This document shows positions 1 to 5,553 of a DNA stretch of 5,571 nucleotides, piece after piece. The notes beneath the pieces were generated by a model, which was not told where the DNA came from, did no database searches, and was given only the letters and a program-made list of their open reading frames with translations. This stretch comes from Elusimicrobiota bacterium (lineage in GTDB: Bacteria; Elusimicrobiota; Endomicrobiia; Endomicrobiales; Endomicrobiaceae). The position numbers were made by a program, and so were the translations under genes. How positions within the stretch are numbered: position 1 is the stretch's first letter; the number at the start of each line of letters is the position of its first letter. Location of the stretch: positions 1 through 5,571 of the forward strand of contig JAIRQB010000147.1 in assembly GCA_031256695.1 (NCBI GenBank). Reading direction: 5' to 3'.

Positions 1-29
1 GCCAGCAATGCGGCTGAAAGTCGCTATTG

Positions 30-84
30 CGCCAGCGGAGTTATTTACGCGCGCTGTTAGCGCCAGTAAATAACTCCTCTTGCG
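30..84. repeat. Large imperfect palindrome (REP-like hairpin)
   Basis: The core is a perfect 12-base inverted repeat: GGAGTTATTTAC at 37-48 and GTAAATAACTCC at 66-77. The inner segment folds again: GCGCT at 51-55 pairs with AGCGC at 59-63 around a GTT loop, separated from the core by a 2x2 internal mismatch. Outside the core, 34-35 pair with 79-80 and 30-32 pair with 82-84. The whole therefore makes one long hairpin in either strand. There is no T-run on either side, so it is not a typical intrinsic terminator. It could be an interspersed palindromic (REP-like) element; copy number elsewhere is unknown. Confidence 0.7.
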
Positions 85-161
85 ACGGAATGACACCCGG
101 GGTTTACGCTTTATCAACGATTTAAACGCAAAACAGCAGTCAACAGCAAACAACACGGGAT

Positions 162-194
162 GGGGCGGGTTTTGGATTTACAAAAACCCGCCCC
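162..194. repeat. GC-rich 12-bp hairpin
   Basis: GGGGCGGGTTTT at 162-173 is perfectly complementary to AAAACCCGCCCC at 183-194, with a 9-base loop (174-182). The stem contrasts with the AT-rich surroundings. Neither side carries a proper T-run: the plus side continues TTCCCTTTTG and the minus side ATCCCG. It may help end or stabilise the 3' end of the metX-metW-permease transcript, or be a dispersed palindromic repeat. The sequence does not decide between these. Confidence 0.65.
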
Positions 195-235
195 TTCCCT
201 TTTGTTGCCGTCCCGCATTCATAATTCTTAACTCT
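195..235. repeat. Direct repeat, copy 1 (41 bases)
   Basis: This copy aligns without gaps to 259-299, matching at 36 of 41 positions; the five differences are at repeat positions 11, 12, 16, 31 and 34. It has a conserved head (TTCCCTTTTG), a middle containing TCCCGC, and a tail of degenerate heptamers: ATTCATA (217-223), ATTCTTA (224-230), ACTCTTT (231-237). Function is unknown. Confidence 0.7.
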
Positions 236-258
236 TTCAACCGCTATCGTTTTGCTTG

Positions 259-299
259 TTCCCTTTTGCCGCCATCCCGCATTCATAACTCATAACTCT
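259..299. repeat. Direct repeat, copy 2 (41 bases)
   Basis: Second copy of the repeat at 195-235, offset by 64 bases with a 23-base spacer between the copies. Its tail is the heptamer run ATTCATA (281-287), ACTCATA (288-294), ACTCTAA (295-301), which ends about 20 bases past the permease stop codon. Two diverged copies suggest an old local duplication or two members of a dispersed family. Confidence 0.7.
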
Positions 300-321
300 A
301 AACTATAGTTTTTAATTGTTT

Positions 322-1404
322 TCAAGTCCTTGTTTTATTAAGCATAAAAATACCTGCGGTTATAAAAATAAAATTAGGCAGCCACGCGGACATAAAAGGC
401 GAAATTATATTGTTTTGCGCCATTGATTGAGACAAAGCCTGCGCTCCCCAAAATAAAAAAGCGCAAAATAAAGCAAGAGTAAAACTTATAATTTTGCCCG
501 TCTTATTGCTTATTGAAAGAGCGAAAGGTATTCCCGCCATCATCACTATGATATGGCAAAAAATCATAGCGTATCTGAGATTTAATTCAATCCTTGCTTT
601 TAGAGCGGGATTGCCGAAGAGATTTAGTTGATTTATATATCTTTTCAACTCTTTTGACGTCATTGAAGCAAATCTCGTCTCTTCAAAAGATAAGTCTTTT
701 GGGTCTAATCGGATTTGAGAATCGTATTTTGAGAAAACCTGCGTTTCTTGTTTCCACAAATTGTTTTCAAAAAGCCTTTCTACGCCGTTTATAAGTTGCC
801 AAGTTCCGTTTTCCCATACCGCTCTTTCTGCTATTAAAAGTTTTTGTATATGGAAATTGCCGTCATAATGCTCAATGATTATATTTTCCATATAGTTTTG
901 CTGAACATCTAAAAACTTTGCGCTAATTCTTATATTTTTATCAGGCGAGATTATAAAGTCGGCAAATTGAGAGATTATCTTTATTGTTTGATTCCTCAAT
1001 TTTTTGTCTATAGTCTCGTGCAGATATGTGGAACGCGGGACGATAAATTCTCTTGCGCCCCAATCAAGCAGCCCTATAAAGAAGCCGATGATGATAAAGA
1101 GAAAAACAATTCTCTTTATATTTATGCCCGCGGCTTTCATAGCGGTGACTTCATTTTTTTGAGACAAGTCGCCTAAAGAAAACAATAGAGCCAGCAATGT
1201 CGCTATTGGAAAAGCGGGGATTGTTTGCCAAGGGACGCGTGTTATTAGGTGAATTATTATATTGCCGAGCGATACTTTATATTCCAAATAAAAACCCGCT
1301 CTAAAAAAGGCTTCTGAAACAAAAACAGTCAGCATTAGCCCTAAAACGGCAAAACAGAAAATTTTTAAAAATTTTTTAGATATGTAGAAATATAGAATTT
1401 TCAT
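322..1404 (-). CDS. LptF/LptG family LPS export permease
   Basis: Inner-membrane permease of the YjgP/YjgQ (LptF/LptG) family. With the ATPase LptB these proteins extract lipopolysaccharide from the inner membrane and pass it to the LptC/LptA bridge. From the ATG at 1404 the product is 360 residues, the usual family size. The expected layout is visible: hydrophobic segments near residues 12-34, 45-78 and 98-113, a long soluble periplasmic part around 124-265, then three more hydrophobic segments near 277-297, 303-325 and 335-355. The family-like stretch NEVTAMKAAGINIKRI lies at 84-99. The frame stays open upstream to a TTG at 1464, but that would overlap metW. The ATG has AAGGA five bases ahead of it, so I chose it. 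It is the last gene of the metX-metW operon, 40 bases after metW. LptF and LptG cannot be told apart here, and no paralogue lies beside it. Confidence 0.9.
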   Translation of the reverse strand: MKILYFYISKKFLKIFCFAVLGLMLTVFVSEAFFRAGFYLEYKVSLGNIIIHLITRVPWQTIPAFPIATLLALLFSLGDLSQKNEVTAMKAAGINIKRIVFLFIIIGFFIGLLDWGAREFIVPRSTYLHETIDKKLRNQTIKIISQFADFIISPDKNIRISAKFLDVQQNYMENIIIEHYDGNFHIQKLLIAERAVWENGTWQLINGVERLFENNLWKQETQVFSKYDSQIRLDPKDLSFEETRFASMTSKELKRYINQLNLFGNPALKARIELNLRYAMIFCHIIVMMAGIPFALSISNKTGKIISFTLALFCAFLFWGAQALSQSMAQNNIISPFMSAWLPNFIFITAGIFMLNKTRT

Positions 1405-1409
1405 CGGCG

Positions 1410-1414
1410 TCCTT
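1410..1414 (-). promoter_or_regulatory. RBS that decides the permease start
   Basis: On the minus strand AAGGA lies five bases upstream of the ATG at 1404-1402. The alternative TTG at 1464 would add 20 mostly Lys/Arg/Asn residues ahead of the membrane segment and would overlap the end of metW. The ATG is therefore the likelier start. Confidence 0.75.
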
Positions 1415-1444
1415 TTTGTTTTTACGGGTTTTTTAGCCCTATTT

Positions 1445-2050
1445 TTATTTTTTTGAGATTGCAAAGACGGCTGTCTGAGCCGTCAAATTTGGAAGGAAAG
1501 AGACGGTTTTAGTTGGAGCAAAAAAGAAAGAATCCAAAATGCCGTATTTTTTTTCAGCGCAGAATTTTTGAAAGTCATTTATGCTTAAAAACCTCAAATT
1601 CGGCGTGTCGTGCCACTTATAAGGCAGCGTTTTTGTCACTGGGGAATGCCCGAAAAGCAAAGAAATTCTAGCGGAAATATAGGCAAAATTTGGAAATCCT
1701 ATGATGATTTTCCGCCCTACTCTAAACGATTCTTCTATTAAGAAATAGACGTTTTTTACCTGCTGAATGCTGTTATACATAATTACATAATCAAAACTGT
1801 CCGAAGGATAAGCGTCAAGCCCGCCTTCTATGTCTGAATGAAAAACAGTCAATCCTTTTTCCACGCAGGAATAGACAGCCTCCTCGTCTATTTCTATGCC
1901 CTGTCCATTTACGGATTTTGTCTTGATTAAATAATGCAATAATTCTCCGCTGCCGCAGCCCAAATCCAGCACGGACGAGTTTTTATTTATTATTGAAGCG
2001 ATTTTTCTATATTCTAAAGGAGCAAGAGAAGCCGTTTTATTTTCTTTCAT
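1445..2050 (-). CDS. metW: MetW, methionine biosynthesis methyltransferase-fold protein
   Basis: A 201-residue protein with a class I SAM-dependent methyltransferase fold. Motif I is VLDLGCGSGELL (27-38), an acidic residue follows at the end of strand 2 (Glu53 in GIEID), and FDYVI (86-90) follows. The MetW hallmark is in the second half: GFPNF (118-122), then PVTKTLPYKWHDTPN (137-151). In other bacteria MetW is encoded beside MetX and is known or thought to act with it in homoserine acylation; no methyl-transfer reaction is firmly assigned. Its ATG overlaps the metX stop codon as ATGA (2047-2050), suggesting translational coupling. A GGAGG (2061-2065) lies ten bases ahead of the start, inside metX. 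Length is normal for MetW (about 200 residues) and nothing is missing. Confidence 0.94.
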   Translation of the reverse strand: MKENKTASLAPLEYRKIASIINKNSSVLDLGCGSGELLHYLIKTKSVNGQGIEIDEEAVYSCVEKGLTVFHSDIEGGLDAYPSDSFDYVIMYNSIQQVKNVYFLIEESFRVGRKIIIGFPNFAYISARISLLFGHSPVTKTLPYKWHDTPNLRFLSINDFQKFCAEKKYGILDSFFFAPTKTVSFLPNLTAQTAVFAISKK

Positions 2051-3165
2051 TTTTGCAATCCCTCCCTATAAACTCTGTTCAAAAAAGAACTAATCAGCCT
2101 TGTCTCATCGTCTGTTTCAAGCAAAAAAGAATCGTGTCCATATGTTGATTTGATTTCGCAATAGGTAGCGTCATAGCCTTTTAATTTCAATTGGCGCGCT
2201 ATTTCTTCAGACTGATAAGGAGGATACAGCCAATCTGACTCAAAGGCTATTATTAAAAATCTCATATCATTGCCGCTTGCAGGCGCTTGCTTCATAAAAT
2301 TTACTCCCGACACGTCAAAATAATCCATAGCCTTAGAGATATAAAGATAGGAATTGGCGTCAAATCTTTTGACAAAAGAATCGCCTTGATATTTTAAATA
2401 GCCTTCAACTTCAAATTCAGAATCCGCTTCAAAGGAGTAATCCGCTTTGTTTTTTAAATTTCTTGCGAACTTTTTTTCCATAGATTTATCGCTCATATAA
2501 GTGATATGCCCTATCATTCTCGCAAGAGAAAGCCCTGTTTTAGGAATTTCTCCGCCGTAATAAGAGCCTTTTTTCCAATTTGCATCCGCTATAATGGCTT
2601 GTCTTGCCACTTCATTAAAAGCGATTTGTTGAGGAGAATGTCTCATAGACGCCGCTATTGGTATCGCTGAGCGAAGGCTTTCAGGATAAGAGACCATCCA
2701 TTCCAAAACCTGCATGCCGCCCATAGAGCCGCCTGCGGCTGAGAGCAATTTTTTTATCCCTAAAAAATCTATGAGTTTCTTTTGCGCCTTTGCCATATCG
2801 CCGATAGTAATTACGGGGAAATCCAAGCCGTATTCTTTGCCCGTTTTTTTATTTATTGAAGCGGGTCCCGTGCTGCCCGAGCAGCCGCCCAAAACATTAG
2901 AGCAGATAATAAAATACTTATCGCTGTCAAAGGCTTTGCCTGGTCCTATCATATTGTCCCACCAGCCCGGCTTTGTATCATTTTCATAATAGCCAGCCGC
3001 GTGGGCGCTGCCTGAAAAAGCATGAAGAATTAAAACGGCATTGTCTTTTTTCTCATTTAAAGAGCCGTAAGTTTCATAGACAATATCAATGTCTTCAAGA
3101 GTTTTGCCTGATTCTAAATCAAGCCTGTCAAAAGAAAATGTTTTTGGTTTTACAAGTCCAATCAT
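2047..3165 (-). CDS. metX: Homoserine O-acetyltransferase (MetX)
   Basis: Alpha/beta-hydrolase-fold enzyme that transfers an acyl group, normally acetyl from acetyl-CoA, to the hydroxyl of L-homoserine in the first committed step of methionine synthesis in the cytoplasm. The 372-residue length is typical. The catalytic triad can be read: Ser147 in the nucleophile elbow GGSMGG, Asp311 in FESDWLYPP, and His344 in YGHDSFL. Other MetX landmarks are DIVYETYGSLN (27-37), HAFSGSAH (48-55) and NVLGGCSGSTGP (90-101). The ATG at 3165 has AAGGA at 3172-3176, six bases upstream. It is the first gene of the metX-metW-permease operon, which supports MetX over a generic hydrolase. Some MetX-family members use succinyl-CoA; I infer acetyl from the family and did not test it. 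Confidence 0.95.
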   Translation of the reverse strand: MIGLVKPKTFSFDRLDLESGKTLEDIDIVYETYGSLNEKKDNAVLILHAFSGSAHAAGYYENDTKPGWWDNMIGPGKAFDSDKYFIICSNVLGGCSGSTGPASINKKTGKEYGLDFPVITIGDMAKAQKKLIDFLGIKKLLSAAGGSMGGMQVLEWMVSYPESLRSAIPIAASMRHSPQQIAFNEVARQAIIADANWKKGSYYGGEIPKTGLSLARMIGHITYMSDKSMEKKFARNLKNKADYSFEADSEFEVEGYLKYQGDSFVKRFDANSYLYISKAMDYFDVSGVNFMKQAPASGNDMRFLIIAFESDWLYPPYQSEEIARQLKLKGYDATYCEIKSTYGHDSFLLETDDETRLISSFLNRVYREGLQK

Positions 3166-3235
3166 AGAATATCCTTTTTTAGTTTAGAGTCTCGTAATTC
3201 TTAATTTTTCCGATTTTTTTGATTATTCTAAATTA

Positions 3236-3264
3236 TTGACAAAATTTAAATCATTCGCTAAAAG
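3236..3264 (+). promoter_or_regulatory. Candidate distal promoter for ribH
   Basis: A perfect -35 hexamer TTGACA (3236-3241) is followed after exactly 17 bases by TAAAAG (3259-3264), which matches TATAAT at 4 of 6 positions. Transcription from here would give ribH a leader of about 220 bases. The weak -10 and the AT-rich background keep this tentative. Confidence 0.4.
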
Positions 3265-3342
3265 CAATCTCTGTTTTGGCATAAAATAAGCCTAAAAATC
3301 AAGCGACAATAGCCGCATTTTAATATAGACGCTATTTGAGAA

Positions 3343-3351
3343 TGCTATAAT
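3343..3351 (+). promoter_or_regulatory. Candidate ribH promoter (extended -10)
   Basis: TGCTATAAT combines a perfect TATAAT (3346-3351) with the TGn extension, a form that works with little or no -35. No good -35 is present at 16-18 bases; TAGACG at 3326-3331 is three bases too close. Starting near 3358, the transcript would have a leader of roughly 135 bases, beginning just before the 3370-3478 stem. Confidence 0.5.
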
Positions 3352-3369
3352 AAAACAAGAAATTTAGGA

Positions 3370-3478
3370 GTTGAAAGTTGATATTGTCTCTGTTTTTTTA
3401 AGGCAAATTGACGCGGAAATTTTAAGAATTTTGCTTTTATCGGCCGAGGCATTTTGCTTTCAATTTTCAACTTTAAAC
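3370..3478 (+). ncRNA. Folded 5' leader of ribH
   Basis: GTTGAAAGTTGA (3370-3381) can pair with TCAACTTTAAAC (3467-3478), 11 of 12 positions, enclosing about 85 bases and closing seven bases before the ribH RBS (GGAGGA, 3485-3490). Both arms are heptamer tracts in opposite orientation: TTAGGAG, TTGAAAG, TTGATAT on the left and CTTTCAA, TTTTCAA, CTTTAAA on the right. The stem could present or hide the RBS, but no known riboswitch consensus was seen. It may be only the by-product of two inverted repeat tracts. Confidence 0.35.
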
Positions 3479-3493
3479 AACAATGGAGGACAA

Positions 3494-3955
3494 ATGAAAG
3501 AATTAAACGGTCATTTAGACGGACGCGGAAAGAAAATCGCAATAGTTATTTCCCGCTTTAATGAATTTATAACAAGCAAATTGCTATCAGGCGCAATAGA
3601 TAGTTTGACAAGGCATAATGTCGCTGAAAATGATATTTGCGCCGCTTGGGTCCCAGGCGCTTTTGAGATATCTCCTATTGCCAAAAAATTTGCTGAAAGC
3701 GGGAAATTTGACGCGGTGATTTGTTTAGGTTGCGTAATTAGAGGCTCTACTCCGCATTTTGATTATGTGTCTGCAGAAGTTTCAAAAGGAGTGTCTGCCG
3801 TATCTTTGCAGTCAAAGATACCTGTTATTTTCGGGGTTCTCACAACAGACAATATAGAGCAGGCTATAGAGCGCGCGGGAACTAAAGCGGGGAATAAAGG
3901 CGCAGAAGCCGCAATAGCCGCCATAGAAATGAGCAATTTATTTGCGCAGATTTAA
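3494..3955 (+). CDS. ribH: 6,7-dimethyl-8-ribityllumazine synthase
   Basis: Lumazine synthase condenses 5-amino-6-ribitylamino-uracil with 3,4-dihydroxy-2-butanone 4-phosphate to give the direct precursor of riboflavin. In bacteria it often assembles as pentamers or 60-mer capsids. The 153 residues match the usual length. The substrate-site motifs are present: ISRFNEFIT (19-27), the VPGAFEI loop (53-59), CLGCVIRGSTPHFDYV (77-92) with the expected catalytic His88, and FGVLTTDN further on. The ATG at 3494 has GGAGGA three bases ahead and gives the standard N-terminus; an upstream in-frame TTG (3371) would add 41 unrelated residues. No other riboflavin gene is in the window. A hairpin with a T-run follows, then nusB. 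Confidence 0.96.
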   Translation: MKELNGHLDGRGKKIAIVISRFNEFITSKLLSGAIDSLTRHNVAENDICAAWVPGAFEISPIAKKFAESGKFDAVICLGCVIRGSTPHFDYVSAEVSKGVSAVSLQSKIPVIFGVLTTDNIEQAIERAGTKAGNKGAEAAIAAIEMSNLFAQI

Positions 3956-3967
3956 AGATATTCGGAT

Positions 3968-3996
3968 ATGCCGCCAAATATGCGGCATCGCTTTTT
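3968..3996 (+). terminator. Terminator-like hairpin after ribH
   Basis: ATGCCGC (3968-3974) pairs with GCGGCAT (3982-3988) around a 7-base loop, followed by CGC and five T (3992-3996). The short offset and short T-run suggest a leaky terminator or attenuator between ribH and nusB. The segment 3989-3996 (CGCTTTTT) can also pair fully with 4021-4028 (AAAAAGCG), an alternative fold that would engage the T-run. Confidence 0.55.
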
Positions 3997-4028
3997 GTAT
4001 ACAGACGGTTTAAAAAAATAAAAAAGCG

Positions 4029-4052
4029 CGGCAAGAGAGGTTCGGCAAGAGG
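4029..4052 (+). promoter_or_regulatory. Duplicated nusB RBS segment
   Basis: CGGCAAGAG occurs at 4029-4037 and again at 4043-4051, a tandem duplication with a 14-base period. The second copy supplies GAGG (4049-4052), five bases before the nusB ATG. The first continues as GAGAGG (4035-4040), a purine run too far from the ATG to act as its normal RBS. Confidence 0.5.
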
Positions 4053-4057
4053 AAAAT

Positions 4058-4471
4058 ATGAGCAGAAGACAAGCCCGGGAAAATGCTTTGCAAATTCTTT
4101 ATATGGCTGACAATTGCCGTCTGCCTATTGAAGAGGCTATAAAAAGTTTTAAGGATTGTTTTTCAAAAGAGCAAGAGTATAGGGATTTTGAATATTCCAT
4201 TTTGGAAGGCGTAGAAAAAAACAAAACTCTTATAGATTCTTTGATATGCCAATACGCTAAAAATTGGGATTTGAGCAGAATGGCTGTAATTGACAGGAAT
4301 ATATTGAGGATTGCTTTATTTGAAATTATTTATATGCCTCTAACTCCAATCAATGTGATAATAGACGAGGCTGTAGAAATATCAAAAATATATTCAACTA
4401 AAGATTCCTCTAAATTTGTAAATGGAATTTTAGACAAAATGCAGACTGAGAGAGCGAAAAACGAAGGATAG
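4058..4471 (+). CDS. nusB: Transcription antitermination factor NusB
   Basis: NusB binds boxA RNA together with NusE (ribosomal protein S10) and helps RNA polymerase read through rRNA operons. The 137 residues form the compact all-helical single-domain protein expected. The N-terminal arginine-rich helix SRRQARENALQILYMAD (2-18) is the usual RNA-contacting segment. The C-terminal half carries the family pattern RMAVIDRNILRIALFEI, then TPINVIIDEAVEISK, then SSKFVNGILDK. The ATG at 4058 has a GAGG five bases ahead. The gene follows ribH by 102 bases, a common arrangement in bacteria. Its last five sense codons and stop form the left arm of the stem before ligA, so coding sequence and RNA structure overlap. 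Confidence 0.95.
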   Translation: MSRRQARENALQILYMADNCRLPIEEAIKSFKDCFSKEQEYRDFEYSILEGVEKNKTLIDSLICQYAKNWDLSRMAVIDRNILRIALFEIIYMPLTPINVIIDEAVEISKIYSTKDSSKFVNGILDKMQTERAKNEG

Positions 4472-4534
4472 CGCAAGCGGTAATCTAAACAATAACGCAA
4501 GTAAAAGCGCAAGCCTAATCCTTCGTTTTTTTTT
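4457..4534 (+). terminator. Terminator-like stem between nusB and ligA
   Basis: AAAAACGAAGGAT (4457-4469) is perfectly complementary over 13 bases to 4518-4530, and the right arm runs into a nine-T tract (4526-4534). The left arm lies within the nusB C-terminal codons and stop. The enclosed 48-base loop is long for an intrinsic terminator and holds CGCAAG three times (4472-4477, 4496-4501, 4508-4513). The A-run on the left means it could also act on the minus strand. ligA starts only 16 bases beyond the T-run and no promoter is evident in between, so ligA may depend on read-through or on a promoter inside nusB. Confidence 0.65.
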
Positions 4535-4550
4535 ATTTAAAAGAGGCTTT

Positions 4551-5553
4551 ATGAAAGAGATAAAGGCAAGAATTGAATTTTTAAAAGCAGAAATTGTCCG
4601 TCACAATGAATTGTATTATCTTAAAGACGACCCTGAAATTTCAGATATAGAATATGACGCTTTAGTAAAAGAGTTAGAAAAGTTAGAAAAAGAAAATCCT
4701 CATCTTTTCCGTCAGGACTCTCCTTCTTCAAAAGTGTCCGGCGGGCGCTCGTCAACTTTTGCCCCAATTAGCCACTTAGCGCCGATGCTTTCATTAGACA
4801 ATACCTATTCTGAATCTGAAATTGAGAAATGGTATGAGAGGATTTTAAAAACTTTGGCGTCAGGCAAAGCCGAGTGCATAGTAGAGCCTAAAGTGGACGG
4901 AGCAAGCGTAAATTTAAGATATGAAAATTCTATTTTGACCTCTGCCGCTACGCGCGGGGACGGCGGGACGGGCGAAGATATTACAGAAAACATTAAAACA
5001 GTATCCGATATTCCTCAAACTCTTTCCAATGCCGCCGCAAGCGGACTCTCTATAGAGATAAGAGGGGAAATTTATATAGGCAAACAAGATTTTGAAGAGT
5101 TAAATGAGCGCGTTTTAAGAGAAAGCGGTCAGAAATTTGCCAATGCCCGAAATGCGGCGGCAGGGTCATTGCGGCAGAAGAATCCGCAAATTACTGCCGG
5201 GCGGAGATTGAAATTTTTCGCCCATTCTTTAGGCGCTTCGGATTTTGATTTTAAAACTCAATTTGATTTTTTAAAGTTTTGCCAGCAATGCGGTTTTAGA
5301 CTGCAAAAAGACATAAAGATATGTCGAACATTGAAAGAGATTATTGATTTTAGCGCCGAGATGCTTGTCAAAAGAGATGAACTTCAATATGAAATTGACG
5401 GTCTTGTCATCAAAACAAATCTCATAGAGTCTCAAAAGGAATTAGGAAATACCAATAAAAGCCCGCGTTGGGCTGTTTCTTATAAATTTCCGGCAAAACA
5501 AGTTTCAACAAAAATTTTAAAGATACGCGTCCAAGTGGGGCGCACAGGGGCGC
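4551..5553 (+). CDS. ligA: NAD+-dependent DNA ligase LigA (3' truncated)
   Basis: LigA seals nicks in replication and repair using NAD+, passing AMP through an active-site lysine. About 334 real residues are present, roughly half of the usual 670. Domain Ia has NELYYLKDDPEISDIEYDAL (19-38), which contacts the NAD+ nicotinamide half. The nucleotidyltransferase domain has the catalytic Lys114 in EPKVDG (112-117), RGDGGTGED (135-143), EIRGEIY, FANARNAAAGSLRQ, EIDGLVIK and WAVSYKFPAKQ. The start of the OB fold follows, ending at VQVGRTGA, where the family normally continues (I/L)TPVA. The rest of the OB fold, zinc finger, HhH and BRCT domains are absent because the contig ends. The frame stays open through the adapter at 5554-5571, adding a false QIGRAH tail. 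The ATG at 4551 has AAGAGG four bases upstream. Confidence 0.97.

Larger units (their letters stand above)
1..321. other. Gene-free, repeat-rich contig end
   Basis: I see no credible gene here. The one plus-strand open frame (about 80-295) runs through the hairpin and repeats and resembles no protein I recognise. The region lies downstream of the minus-strand permease gene and holds, in order, a large imperfect palindrome (30-84), a GC-rich hairpin (162-194), and two copies of a 41-base repeat (195-235 and 259-299), each ending in a run of degenerate heptamers. A 12-base perfect palindrome, AAACTATAGTTT, sits at 300-311 just past the permease stop codon. No hairpin followed by a clear T-run on the minus strand was found, so the operon's terminator is not identified. 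A contig ending inside repeat-like DNA would be unsurprising. Confidence 0.75.
3166..3493. other. Divergent metX/ribH intergenic region
   Basis: This 328-base stretch separates the minus-strand metX operon from plus-strand ribH. It is very AT-rich. It holds the metX RBS (3172-3176), two plus-strand promoter candidates (3236-3264 and 3343-3351) and a ribH leader with a long-range stem (3370-3478). On the minus strand TAGAAT (read 3230 to 3225) could be a -10 box for metX, but no good -35 lies at the right distance, so that promoter is only a possibility. The ribH frame stays open upstream to a TTG at 3371, but those 41 codons do not resemble lumazine synthase. I see no FMN or SAM riboswitch consensus in either direction. 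Confidence 0.7.

Noticed and set aside
30..84. Integron attC site
   Set aside because: The palindrome contains GTTAGCG but no proper RYYYAAC/GTTRRRY pair at the ends, and there is no integrase or cassette array nearby.
80..295. 71-codon plus-strand open frame as a gene
   Set aside because: It crosses a perfect hairpin and both copies of the 41-base repeat, has no clear RBS, and resembles no known protein.
1405..1464. N-terminal extension of the permease from a TTG start
   Set aside because: It would overlap metW and add a Lys/Arg-rich stretch not typical of the family; the ATG at 1404 has a well-placed AAGGA.
2714..2989. 91-codon open frame opposite metX
   Set aside because: It is an antisense shadow of a well-conserved gene with catalytic residues intact in the metX frame.
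3166..3300. SAM riboswitch controlling metX
   Set aside because: No SAM-I core is present on the minus strand. A GCTAAAA reminiscent of SAM-II lies at 3257-3263 but on the plus strand, the wrong direction for metX, and without the rest of the fold.
3360..3493. FMN riboswitch ahead of ribH
   Set aside because: The leader lacks the conserved FMN-element segments (AGGGGC-type start and the later conserved helices); only an AT-rich long-range stem is visible.
3371..3493. N-terminal extension of RibH from the upstream TTG
   Set aside because: The added 41 residues are unlike lumazine synthase, while the ATG at 3494 has a GGAGGA and gives the standard 153-residue protein.
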